From assembly GCA_028023455.1 (NCBI GenBank), contig JAQFVV010000012.1:15392364-15456363 (forward strand): a DNA stretch of 64,000 bases. The letters run 5' to 3'. Source of the stretch: Epiperipatus broadwayi. Lineage: Eukaryota; Onychophora; Udeonychophora; Euonychophora; Peripatidae. The stretch's first letter is position 1, and each line of letters begins with the position of its first letter. The position numbers and the translations under genes are program-made. Of this stretch, positions 23,440 to 34,189 are shown piece by piece. The notes under the pieces were generated by a model. It saw nothing but the letters and a program-made list of their open reading frames with translations, did not search any database and had not been told where the DNA came from.

Positions 23440-24000
23440 TATGCATATAAAATAGAAATCAAGATCGAGCATAATGTGTATGATACATAAGACTACTCAA
23501 ATGATAATAATGCTTGCTACAGCTTCTACATTTTTCTAGCACCCAATTCATGTTTTGGATTGTAAATTCAATCAGCAATTTCGAAATCTGATTCGATTAA
23601 CATTCTTATTTTGATTAATTGTTCTCATGAATTTAGAAATGATATTATAATAAAAGTATAGATAGTCAATATAGTCCATGAATTCTCATTTTTTATTCGC
23701 TATGGATCAGAATGGTCAGCATTTTAGGAGATAATTTTTTTGTTATAACTGATGAATATAGAATACATATTTTCTCAGTTCTAGTTGACATATTCTGTAG
23801 CACTTATGATGTGGTTTTGATAACATAAAACTATGAGCTGTTCATGAAAATAAAAGCCACTAATCAATTTTTTCTTATTTTGTGGATTGCTATAATATAA
23901 AAGACAACAGCTTGTGGTTCAGTTCTGTCTGTTCTGATGATATATTCCTTACAAATAAAGCCATTTGATTATTAAGATGAAAGTAAAAGATAAATCAGTT

Positions 24001-24558
24001 TGTAATGTCTTTGCCCCTAACGTCTGCAGAGGAGAGGGAAGAAAAACATACAATCTGTTATATAACTTCCAAATATGAAGAAACTTTGTATATACATGAG
24101 ACTTGGATAAACGACCAACAACAAATTATTCAAAGGTTGTGACGAAGCAGTTCTAATTGCTTTATTCACTTGTTTAACAGTTCTAAATGCTTGATTCATG
24201 TATCCAACACTATTGGTGCATGAAAAACAAAAACAAGTTCACAGTATTTTCCCCTCACAGTTTATTTAGTCCCCCCCTGTGTTTTTTTTCTTATCAGCTG
24301 CATATCTCCAAAGTCTTTTAATTAATTTAACATTTCTTGTTATCTTAATCCTTGTTTAGATTCATCTAAACGATCTCGATAAGATAGTTTAGTTTTTTAA
24401 TTAATACAATTTAATCATTGCAGTTTTTGTTTTTAATTATAATTATTTCCATTATAATTATTAAACTTAAAATTTTCTCTCATTCTTATTTTTTAAAAAA
24501 GAACTTCTGGAGAAATTTTGCCCTTGACTTTGCTATTTATTTTTAAACAAATACAATA
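24001..24558 (-). repeat. 3' LTR of gypsy element 1
   Basis: About 558 bp matching 28438-28963 throughout, for example acatgagacttggataaa and ttaattaatttaacatttct. The LTRs differ by scattered substitutions and small indels, so the insertion is not recent. Confidence 0.85.
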
Positions 24559-24634
24559 CTTCCTCTGCTCATTCCAGAAGTTAGCGTTTATTTATTTTAC
24601 ACATAATCATTCAACTGCGTGGTTTCCTTTTATC

Positions 24635-25690
24635 TCATATGGGTCTGGGCGATTTCTCTTTTTCAACTTTATGATGAACTTCTCTTTTCTCTCCTATTCT
24701 CTTGTTTTCGGTTATTTCCTGTTCTGGGATACTCTTCTTTTCCTGGGTTTCTATTTCTCGAAACACATTTAGTTGCATTTCTTCCGGTTCCCTTTTCCTT
24801 ATATGGTTTATATGGCATCTGTATTGTAATCCGTTCAGACCGCTAATTGAATATATTTGTTTTGATATTAATTTTTCAATTATGCCTTCGACCCATTTTT
24901 TGTGAATTATGTCTCTCCACCCATACAAGTTCTCCTATTGAAAATGTTTTCCCTGATGTCTTATTAAACACAAAATTTTGAGCACTGGGGTGTAATGTAA
25001 CTAATTTAATTCTCAATTTCCATCCATACGTTAATTTTGCTAGTGATTTGCCAGTCGCTGTCAATGGTGTAGTATGCTGATGTAGCATAAATTCTTGTAG
25101 TGCTTCTTGCATGTCTACATTTTCCCATTTTTTAAAACTTTTTTTTACTTGATGCACAGCGTTTTCTGCTAGTCCGTTTGACTTCAGATGATGTTGTGGT
25201 ATACACACATGTTTAATTCCATAACTGCTAAAAAATTTATTTAGTTCATCACTCACAAATCCAGCGCCATTATCCGATACAACTATTTCAGGAAACTCAT
25301 GTATGTAGCAAATTGTTTTTAAACATTTAATTGTTTCCTGAGCATTCGTATTTTTCACCAGGTGGCTCCCAATCCTTTTTAAAAAGTTTCTTTTGCAACA
25401 AAAATTATTTTCCCATCTATTGGTCCGGCATGGTCAATATGAACTCTTTCCCATGCTTTCATTGCTTTAGGCCATGCTGCATAATGCTTAACCGGTAATG
25501 CGCTTTTCACTTGACATGGTGAACATCTTTTTATAAATTTCTCTATATCTATATTTATTTGAGGCTACCAGACATAGCTACGCACCAAAGCTTTTGCCTG
25601 CACTATGCCCGGATGTCCTTGATGTAACAATTTTAGCATCCTATTCCTCTGAAGGCGGTATAATTACTCTGTCCTCCATGACAATACATC
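24635..25690 (-). pseudogene. Gypsy element 1 integrase
   Basis: Integrase of the gypsy polyprotein, inserting the cDNA into host DNA. An H2C2-type zinc region is visible near 25500-25640 (GHPGIVQAKALVRSYVW and RCSPCQ). The DDE core follows: the first Asp in V-H-I-D-H-A-G-P near 25440, the second in VVSDNGAGF (about 25290), and Glu in NGLAENAVHQVK (about 25180). All three catalytic positions are kept. The cleanest frame is 25358-24876 (160 codons). A frameshift near 24900 moves the C-terminal end (GWRDIIHKKWVEG...RCHINHIRKRE) into another frame (24928-24635). Another break near 25380 separates the core halves. Confidence 0.8.
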
Positions 25691-25822
25691 CCCAATATAT
25701 AGATAATTAATCACTGTTAACCCAAAACCCTGTTGCTAAAAAACTAGGTTTTATTTTAGGCCAACCTTTTTTGATCCAATTTGTCAGCAAACGGTAGCTC
25801 TCATTTTCCATAGTCCACTTTT

Positions 25823-26302
25823 TCACTGTATCACTGTTAATATTTCCGAGTTCATGTTATCTATATAATTTACTTCTACTTCGCTATTTACCAGCTCTTG
25901 GTTATCTAGCAACCTTGATAACGCATGTGCAATCTCTTTACCCTGCTTATATTTTAAACAGTAATCATATGAAACTAAAATATTCTTCCATTTTATCATA
26001 TGCGGATTTAAATGTTCAGAAGCTGGCCAGTCGTTTCCAAAAATCCCCAACAATAGTTTGTGATCTGTTACTATTTCAAAACTATGCTCAAATACAAACT
26101 GATGGTAGTTCTTTACTGCGAACATAATCGCTAATGCTTCCTTATCCATCTGGCTATAGTTTTTTTCTGATTGCGACAAAGTTCTGGATGCATATGTGAC
26201 TGGACACTCATTATCATCTGTAGGGTATGCTAGAACTACCCCTATCCCCTCACTGTGATGCATTCGTGGTATTCTGACATCGCGCTCACTATCAAAATGC
26301 AC
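25823..26302 (-). pseudogene. Gypsy element 1 RNase H domain
   Basis: An open frame of 159 codons with the gypsy RNase H signature: GIGVVLAYP, PVTYASRTLSQSEKNY, QMDKEALAIMFAVKNYHQF, then FEIVTDHKLLLGIFG and the linker Y-D-Y-x-L-K-Y-K-Q-G-K-E. The domain degrades the RNA of the RNA-DNA hybrid. The terminal A-x-A-L-S-R-L motif is slightly altered (AHALSRLLD). The first catalytic Asp, expected just before S/G-x-G-I-G, appears lost: the sequence there is MHHSEGIG. Confidence 0.8.
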
Positions 26303-26309
26303 TAAATTA

Positions 26310-27271
26310 GCCTGTCAGAAGATAGCAGTTTTTTATTTTTTTCGAAAGCTTTTCCTTGCATCTCCGTCCAGATCCATTTTTGATCTTTGCATAATAAGTC
26401 TTACAAAGATTTTGCGACTATTGCTTTATTCTTTAAAAATGGCTCAAAAACATTTACTATATCTAAAAACACCTGTAGCTGTTAACATTTTTAGGCTATT
26501 TTGCATTTTTAACCGCTCTCTCTTTATCACTTAAAGGACGCTTCCCTTTGTCAGAAATACAATGACCCAGGAAATTTAATTTTTGTGCCTTCCATATTCA
26601 TTTCTCTAATTTTAATTTCACCCCTGCTCTATTTAATCTATCACAGACTTTAAATATTCTCGATCTTAACATCTTACTAGATGTTGCCATAATTAAAATA
26701 TCATCATAATATGGCATTACATCTTTAAGACCTTGCAAAATTACATTTAATTTCACCTGAAAAATAATTCCAAAAGGTAATCGATTGCTCTTATATAAAC
26801 CAAATGGTGTAGTTAAAGTTAGAATTTTTGCTGCATTTTCAGTTACCTTAATTTGATGGTAAGCTTAGTTAAGGTTAATCTTTGCAAAATATTTTGCATT
26901 TGACAAAATTGCCAGTACTTCTCGTACATTAGGTACCGTGTATGCTGGTTTGTTGAGATATTTATTTACTGTTGTACGGTAATAACTGCACAGTCTTATT
27001 TTCCCATCGGTTTACTTATTACCATGATCGGGGTGGCTCATTTTGCATCTTCTACAGTGGTTAACACACCCTTTGTTACTAAAACATTCAGCTTTTCTTC
27101 AACTTTTTGTCTTTGCACGAAAGGAATTTTCCGTGACTTACAAGTCATTGGTCTTGCCTTTTCAATTAATTCAATTTCCACAGGGTTTATTTTAATTAAT
27201 CCTAGATCATCCGTAAATAACTCCTGATATAATTTTAAGATATTTTTAACTATAGAAACTTCTATTCTCAA
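26310..27271 (-). pseudogene. Gypsy element 1 reverse transcriptase, frame broken
   Basis: The N-terminal part is open at 27271-27038 (VEIELIEKARPMTCKSRKIP, EKLNVLVTKGVL). It continues in other frames through KIRLCSYYRT (near 26990), the AKINLN..YHQI palm block (near 26870), LTTPFGLYKSNRLPFG (near 26800), the active-site box PYYDDILIMA (near 26710) and FLGHCISDKG (near 26560). The Asp pair of the Y-x-D-D box is intact. At least one stop, in the AKINLN block, and several frameshifts make it non-functional. Confidence 0.8.
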
Positions 27272-27437
27272 ATGAGTGAACCAATCTCTCTCAATTAAGA
27301 GTCTTATTTTTTATTCTACTATATACATTGGCAAAATATATGATGTGCCTCTGAAACAAACTGAAACATCTACTTTTCCAATTACGTTTATCGAATTTCC
27401 ATTTACATCCTTTACTTGATATCTGTCTTTTGAGGTT

Positions 27438-27989
27438 TTACTCTTTTATGATCTTTAGATATTTCCTCCCATTTTCTGATAGAAGTGAAATACCCGACTC
27501 ACTACCTATTTCCAGTTGCAACTCTGTATTACATATTGTAACATTAATCATGAATTGCTTCTGCCCAGGCATTGTTATATTTTTTCTAATTGGTTGTCTC
27601 TTCTTGCCTAGATAAATCGTTTTTACATGGTTTTTTGCACACAGCTGACAAATGCCCTTTAAATCCACAATTATAACAGCTTTCTTCCATTTACAATTCT
27701 TCGATAAGTGGCCAGTTTTTCCACAGCAGAAACATTTCACTGCTAACATTTTTTCTCTATTTATATTTTCATTCTTCGGCTGCTGCTTTTGATCTGTTTT
27801 ATAAACTGCCATTTTGCTGGTCTTTTCCGACTTGTTTCTAAAAGCTAGGTCTTGCTCAATTATTGCTTCATATGTTATTCCTTTTTTAATAGTCACTTCG
27901 TATGATAAATCACTTTCTGTTAGCAAGATTTGTTGCAATCTTTCATCGGACATTCCCCACAATAATTGATCCAGCATGACTTGTTCCAA
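27438..27989 (-). pseudogene. Gypsy element 1 Gag C-terminus (zinc knuckle) and protease
   Basis: An open frame of 183 codons. It holds a Gag tail (MLDQLLWGMSDERLQQILL, the usual QFI-x-G-L/M-x-x-x-x-x-Q-x-x-L layout of K02A2.6-type Gags), then a CX2CX4HX4C zinc knuckle CFCCGKTGHLSKNC near residues 86-99, then a CQLCAKNH segment. The protease region follows: FMINVTICNTELQLEIGSES. The expected D-S/T-G active site reads G-S-E, so both the catalytic Asp and the Gly are lost. Confidence 0.8.
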
Positions 27990-28437
27990 AAATTTGCCCT
28001 AATCACAGTTTTGAGCTAACTGTCTTAATACTATATCATAGTCTTTAATTTTTTCTTCCCTAGCCTATTTTCTATTTCTAAGAGCTAATCTACCTACATG
28101 TCTAGTAGGCCTTGGGCTAAAATAGTCCGTTATTTTTTTACTATCTCTTCAAACTATCCATCAGTTATTCGCCTGTCCCATAATTTATTTACAATTTCTA
28201 TGACTTTACATCCTGCTAACCACAAAAGTGCGGCCACTTTTTTTTCATTATCTTTTATACCATTCAACTTGAAAAAGTTTTCCAACTGCATAACATATAA
28301 AGGCCGATATTGCTCTGTCCTAATGACATTTTTCCTTGTTTCCTAAATCTATTAGTTGACTTTCTCATGTGGCCTATTCTTTTTTCAAGGTTTTCTTTCA
28401 AGCTTTACTAAGTTCGAAAATTTGACTGCACCAATCT

Positions 28438-28963
28438 TGTAATGTGCTTTGGCTTTAACGTCGGCAGAGGTGAGGGGAGAAAAACATACAATCCATTATA
28501 TAACCTCCAAACGTGAAGAAACTTTATATATACATGAGACTTGGATAAATGGCCAACAACAAATTATTCAAAAGTTGTGACTAAACAGTTCTAATTGCTT
28601 GATTCACGTATCCAACACTACTGGTGCATGAAAAACAAGTATGCAGTATTTTCCACTTGCAGTTTATATAGTCCCCGTGTTTTTTTTCTTATCAGCTACA
28701 TATATCCAAAGTCTTTTAATTAATTTAACATTTCTTGTTACACTAATCCTTGTTCAGATTTATCTAAACGATCTCAGTAAGATCGTTTAGTTTTTTAATT
28801 AATACAATTTAATCTTTGCAGTTTTTGTTTTTAATTCTTATTATTTCCATTATAATTATTTAACTTAAAATATTTCCTTACTCTCATTCTTATTTTTTAA
28901 AAAAGAACTTCTGGAGTAATTTTGTCCCTTGACTTCACTATTTATTTTTAAACAAATACAACA
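28438..28963 (-). repeat. 5' LTR of gypsy element 1
   Basis: Partner of 24001-24558, about 526 bp. It contains the internal inverted motif ctaaacgatct/agatcgtttag near 28766-28788, conserved in part in the other LTR. Confidence 0.85.
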
Positions 28964-29368
28964 CAGTCATAAATAGTTTACAATAGAGCAAAAGCATTTT
29001 TAGAAATTTTCACATAACATCAGTCAAGAAGCATTATTATTTTTTTTTTTTTCCTTGTTACTTTCTAAAAATAGCTAGATACTCACTTACTGGCTATTAA
29101 CTAAATGGTTATAGAGGTTTTGTTTTCTTAAAAAAATGTTGAATTTTTAACTAGTTAACAAAATTCCATTGAGATCCAAAATCCTTGATATGGGCATGAC
29201 AGGCAGATGAGTTAAGTTCTTCGTTATGATTATCTCTAACTACGTTAAGCCATATATATATTTGTACTACCTCATTTTTAATAATTATGCATCTCTTTCA
29301 TTTGATACGTTAGGGACAATTCATTATAAAGGACTTAATTTGCAGTAACTGGTGCTATGTCTCTTAGC

Positions 29369-30140
29369 AATCCTTATGTTTCAGAACAGATATGCTTATA
29401 AAAATTATTCTTTAATAAAATCTAAATTTAAGGCAATTTGTAAAAGATTATTATTTAATATATAACTAATAGAAACATTTATGTTCAGTAATTTTACATT
29501 ATATGTTTAAATTATATACAAACTTAAACTATATACAAATCCAAGTATAAAAAAATCATAATGAAGATTGATGCAACCTGTTAAAGTTCCTAGATTTGTT
29601 TTGGTACATTTGGAAACAAGTCTCTCTACAACGGAAGCTTTTTAAAGCAATACAAATCTTATGTTTACACATGAAACTTCCACAAGCAAGTGTTTCTTGG
29701 TTGAACAATTCTAGACCATGTACTCTATTGATAAATCATTAGAATTCATTGCTTCTAATTAGTTGATCAATTTAGACCCTGCTGACATTATTTAATTTAT
29801 TTATTTTTTATCTGCAGATGCATCAGCATAAATAAAATTACTTTAAGTTATTATTAATTAATTAGTTTCAGTTCTGGCATATGTAAAATCTTTGACTTTT
29901 AATTATTATTAATTAATTAGTTTTAGTTAGATTTTATTGGAATTCAATTAATTTATCTTTTAAGATTTTAAAGATTCTCCTTAAATTGTTTTATCTGGTT
30001 CATAATTAATCTTTTTGTAAATCCGAAGTCTTTTTATTTTTTGATTGAAGTTTTATTTTACTTATTTTTACTAAATTTTATATAGCTATTTTTTTTAAAC
30101 TTTATGTGTGTATGTATTTTAACATACACACACTTACATA
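29369..30140 (-). repeat. 3' LTR of gypsy element 2 (boundary approximate)
   Basis: The upstream boundary in coding orientation is set by the polypurine tract at 30141-30160. The other boundary is where similarity to 33979-34176 fades (about 29369). The middle (about 29570-30130) has no counterpart at the other end, so either the 5' LTR is truncated or this region gained sequence. Confidence 0.5.
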
Positions 30141-30299
30141 ACACACTTCCCCCTACTTCAGAGATTTAAATTTTCTCTGAAGTCAACATAAAGTTACAAA
30201 TGTAATTTTTTTTTTTTTCTTTTAACCCATTCTGGAGGTGGATTTACAACTGCTTCTTTTCTAATATATCTTCTGGAATTCAATTTGATTTTCCTAGTT

Positions 30300-31200
30300 A
30301 GATTGATCAGCTCAAGTTCTTGTTTAGGTTTCTCAGTTTGACATCTGAGCAGAGTCAATTTCCTTAAATATTACTGGTATTAAGGATGCACTCTCATCTT
30401 TTTGTAAGTACTTGCTTCAGCAGCTGTCATTTGACTACTATTTGCATCCAAAATTTATTTAGACTATTTTTGGCCATACTCTTCCACCTAGTGTAAACTT
30501 ACATGCAATAATTTTTGTTTACTATAATCTTCACTAGATATTACATTTGATAACTTGGTACGCAGCTTGTCACCTAAATATAATTGTGCAAGTGATTTTT
30601 CTGATTTATCAACTGGAATTGAATGCTGATAAAGAAGTGTAGTATAAATACAGCTTCTTGTATTTTCATTTTTCCCAATTTGTTAATTGATAATTTTAAA
30701 TTTTGGACAGCTTTTTGGCCAATCCATTCAATTAAGGATGGTTCAGAGGTGTGAAAATGTGTTTTATCTCCCATTTTTTTTGTACATTCTTTGAACTTGT
30801 CAGACATAAATCCAATTCCATGATGCGAAAAAATTTCACATAATTTTTTGATTGTCTTATTGGAACTAGTGTTCTTAATTAATTTGTTTTTAGCCCACTC
30901 TGAATATGAATCAACAACCATGAAAAATAAATGTCCATTAATTGGGTCAGTGGGATCGATATGGATATGCTGCTGCAGTCTTAATGCTTTTGGCCATACC
31001 TCAGAATTTTTATGGCAGTCTAGCACATCATTGACAATTATCACAACTTTTAGTGAAATTTTCAATATCACAATTAATGTTCAGTCTCTATGGATAAAAC
31101 TTTTGCTCTGACTATTCCTAAGTGTCCTTCATGCAATAATTGCAAAATTGAATCTTTGCCCTTCACTGCAATTAATACATGATCACCCATCAGAATAGTC
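30300..31200 (-). pseudogene. Gypsy element 2 integrase
   Basis: The frame 31071-30574 contains HIDPTDPINGHLFFMVVDSY with the first Asp and its context, but the second Asp motif (usually V-S-D-N-G) is missing: the sequence runs from FSHHGIGF directly to MSDKF. The Glu motif reads IGQKAVQNLK, where Glu is replaced by Gln. Two of the three catalytic residues are therefore gone. Weak C-terminal similarity continues towards 30300 (a P-P-E-W-x-K-R-like stretch before the polypurine tract). Confidence 0.75.
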
Positions 31201-31233
31201 TTTGCAAACTGATAATTTATTAGGTCAATGTGT

Positions 31234-31870
31234 TCAGATTTGACCTATAATCCATTGGTAACCATCATCTTCATCTGTCCAGCCAAGGAGGATTGTTTTG
31301 CTATTAAGAACCTGTGATTTAAGCATATTTATATTATTAACTTCAATTTCTTTTTCATTGTTTTCAGTCTCATCTGGCATATTGGATAGCACATCTGCAT
31401 GACCAATTTGCTTTCCCTTTCTATATTCTGATGTATTGTCATAGCAGATATTATGTTTAACCATCTCAGTATGTGAGGGTTAAGTTGCTTGGGAACTTGT
31501 TTGCTTGCTAAAATTCCCAGTAAAGATTTATGATCAGTTACAATTGTAAATCTGTGTCCATATAGATATTGATAGAATTTACGGACTTCAAATAATACAG
31601 TTAGAACTTTCTTATCTAACTGGCTATAATTTTTTTAAGCTTTAGACAAGGTGCATGAAGCATAAACAATAGGTCATTCACCTGTATGTGCTAGATAATA
31701 TATTACTGCAAATTGTAAGCATAACTTCTAAATCGCTATTATAATGGTCAGTCAATTTATTTGAAGTGAATAGTGGTTTGGTATGCAAAAATGCTTGCTC
31801 TTGTGACAATTCTCAATATCACTTCTAGTTCTCTCTTAGTAAATCATATAAGGGTCTGGCTATATGAGCT
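31234..31870 (-). pseudogene. Gypsy element 2 RNase H and connection region
   Basis: Broken frames carry the RNase H C-terminal half and the connection: Y-Q-Y-L-Y-G-H-R-F-T-I-V-T-D-H near 31530-31570, then EYRKGKQIGHADVLSNMPDE in the frame 31464-31234, the counterpart of the A-D-A-L-S-R-L-P motif ending the domain. The amino-terminal half is frame-shifted. Confidence 0.65.
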
Positions 31871-31899
31871 TTACCCTTCAAAAAATCCTTGAAGTAATT

Positions 31900-32560
31900 T
31901 ACAAGACAAACAAAAGCTTGTGATTGGTTTATATTATTAGCCACAGGTCATAATCTATAACTTTGACTTTTCCCCTAGATGGAGACATCCCCTTATTTGA
32001 AATTATGTGCCCTAATAATTTTATTTCACTTGCCTTCCAGATAGATTTTTGGGTGTTTAATCTTCTAAATTCATCCAGTTTTTGCATACATTATATAGAT
32101 GAATTCTCAGTTCATTTTCAGTCACAGAATTAACTAGAAGGTCAAAAAATGGAATAACGTCTTCAAATTCATTAAGAAGGGTTTCTGTTTTTGGCAGAAA
32201 ATATTAGGGGCAGAAGTTATCCCAGCAATTGTTTTAACCCAAATAACCCTATGTGAGTAGTTAATGTTATTATTTCTGAAGCTTTATTTGTGACTTGTAT
32301 CCGATGGAATGCTGTGTTTAGATCTAATTTTGTGAAAAAATTATTTTCTACAATGAATCAATTATTTCTCTAGAATTAAGGACAGGGTATGCATGTTTAT
32401 TAATCACTTTATTTACAGATAAGCAATAATTACTGCACAAACGAATTTGGCCATTAAGTTTAGTAATGATAACTAATGGCGTAGTCCAATCAGATTTCTC
32501 TGTAGGTGCTAAAATACCATTTTCTATCAATTTATTAATTGCTTGGTTGTTTCTCTCTCT
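31900..32560 (-). pseudogene. Gypsy element 2 reverse transcriptase
   Basis: The frame 32530-32348 reads IENGILAPTEKSDWTTPLV then NGQIRLCSNYCLSVNKVINK, the fingers region of a gypsy reverse transcriptase. The active-site box near 32150 reads PFFDLLVNS, where one of the two Asp residues and its neighbour are lost. This copy is inactive at the catalytic box as well as by frameshifts. Confidence 0.75.
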
Positions 32561-33079
32561 GAGCGAACGAGAACTTGTGCAATTTTCATGTAATAGGTAT
32601 CACCACAGGAGATAAATTCTAAAGATATAGGAGTATTTTTTACCTATCCTGGCTCCCCATTAAACAATTTAGGAAATTTTTCTCTCATTTCATTCTCGAA
32701 TTCAATCTTTTTAACAAACATAAATTTAATGCCCAATTGTTTAAACCAGTCACGACTGATTAGTGGATTTATTGAAGTATAAACTACATATAGAGATAAA
32801 TAGAAAATTTCCATCTTACTACTAACAGGAGCTTTGAATAACCTTTAATTTAATTGCATTGATGTTTACATCTATAGCCTTTAGCTCAATATTTTTTATT
32901 ATTGGTGGCTTTTTATATTTGGTAATTACAGAAGTCCATTTACAAATCAAAATAAAAGATATGCAACTTCCATTATTGCCTTGATTGCCACACAATTTTA
33001 ACTATAATTTTTTTTTATCATATTCAGTAGTTGATGTATTTTTTTATACTGGCTAACTAATTGCCTTTTCTATTTAATA

Positions 33080-33970
33080 CATCTTTATGGCAGTTTCTGC
33101 CTTTACCAGATTGACCCATTTTTTTATTACACATCATTTCAGTGTGTCCATTTTTGTTACAGAGTTTACAATGCTCCTCATTGCCAAAGCAATCTCTGGT
33201 TTTATGGTCAACTTTTCTACAACAAAAGCAATAAAGAGGGTTTTATTACTGCTATTATTTTATTTTAAGTTTACAAAGATCAGTTTGCACATTATTTTTG
33301 ATTTTTACTTCCAATTCTTTTGATTGATCAAGCATCAATTTATGAACTATATCATATTTTATAGCTTCATTATATTTTGTCTCGCTATCAGCTAAGAACT
33401 ATTACCTTAAACTGTCATTGTTCATCCCCCACAAAACTGCTTTGGAGTATCTCATTTTGCAAGATTATGAAGAGCAATGTCATAATAAGCCTGGTAGTAT
33501 GCATTGGAGGAATATGGGTTAAAATACTAAACATCACATGATCATTATTTTCTATGCTAGCACATAACTTATTTAAACAGGCAAAACTCTCCATACAGTA
33601 GTGCCACTCAGTGCCATTGATTATTCTGGTTGGCACTGAGTGGCATTACTGTATAGAGAGTTTTGCATGTTTTAATGCTATTAAAATAATTTGAGAACTG
33701 ATTTTTAACTTGATCAAAAGGGTAATCCTTAGGAATATCAAGTCTACAGAACTTATTAGCAATCTTTCTTACTTCTTTGTCTTTGAAACATAGCAGTGAT
33801 TTTATTTTAAATTTATCATCATAAATTTTATTGATGAAGAAATATTTCTCTACATGATGGACATAGAGATATCAAATACTTGTGCCAGTGATGTCAAACT
33901 CCCTAATTGATAATTGCATGATAGTAGATCATTTGATAACTGTTAATCTGACAGTTTACCTCGTACTTAC
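33080..33970 (-). pseudogene. Gypsy element 2 Gag with two zinc knuckles, split by HP1
   Basis: The minus strand encodes a Gag-like stretch (SLLCFKDKEVRKIANKFC, near 33800) and, after the HP1 insertion, two tandem zinc knuckles near 33250-33130: CFCCRKVDHKTRDC (CX2CX4HX4C) and CKLCNKNGHTEMMC. Two knuckles are usual in K02A2.6-type Gags. Stops lie between the parts. Confidence 0.7.
33527..33680. mobile_element. Short HP1-family hairpin nested in gypsy element 2
   Basis: Starts ctaaacatcacatgatcatt, runs into aaaactctccatacagtagt and returns through its complement (actgtatagagagttttgc). The hairpin loop is only about 15 bp (ttgattattctgg). The A/B body of longer copies is absent. The flanking ttaaaata (33519-33526 and 33681-33688) is a possible 8-bp duplication but is low-complexity. 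Confidence 0.65.
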
Positions 33971-34189
33971 ACTGAGTGATCCCTACACTTCAGATCAAAT
34001 ATATGCTTATAAAAATTATCCCCTGGTATAAACTAAGACTGTAGCAAGTTGTAAATAATTATTTAATATGCAATATATAACTAATGTAAACATTTATCTT
34101 TATTAATTTTACAATATTTATTTACACTATATACGAACTTAAACTATACAAACCAGAAGGCATACAAAAATCATAATGAAGAGGGCATA

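Larger units (their letters stand above)
24001..28963 (-). mobile_element. Ty3/gypsy LTR retrotransposon 1 (K02A2.6-like), defective
   Basis: A complete-looking element on the minus strand about 5 kb long. It has two LTRs (24001-24558 and 28438-28963), TG...CA-type ends in the coding orientation (starts TGTTGTATTTG, ends ACATTACA) and flanks cagtt (23996-24000) and cagtc (28964-28968) that look like a 5-bp target duplication with one change. Between the LTRs, in order, are gag zinc knuckle, protease, reverse transcriptase, RNase H and integrase. A TGGTGCAGTC-type primer-binding site lies just inside the 5' LTR and a purine-rich GAGCAGAGGAAG tract just before the 3' LTR. Frames are interrupted many times, so it cannot encode its full polyprotein. 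Confidence 0.85.
29369..34180 (-). mobile_element. Ty3/gypsy LTR retrotransposon 2 (K02A2.6-like), more decayed
   Basis: Same orientation and gene order as element 1, about 400 bp away. The 3' LTR runs from about 30140 down to about 29369: just before it, in the coding orientation, is the polypurine tract GTAGGGGGAAG followed by TGTTATGTAAG. The other LTR is only partly kept (about 33979-34176), matching 29369-29568 (for example atatgcttataaaaattat and atcataatgaag). Gag zinc knuckle, reverse transcriptase, RNase H connection and integrase remnants follow in order. An HP1 hairpin is inserted in gag at 33527-33680. Confidence 0.7.

Noticed and set aside
24518-24905. Three overlapping plus-strand frames rich in Phe/Leu, resembling membrane proteins
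   Set aside because: They are antisense to the gypsy integrase C-terminus and its polypurine end.
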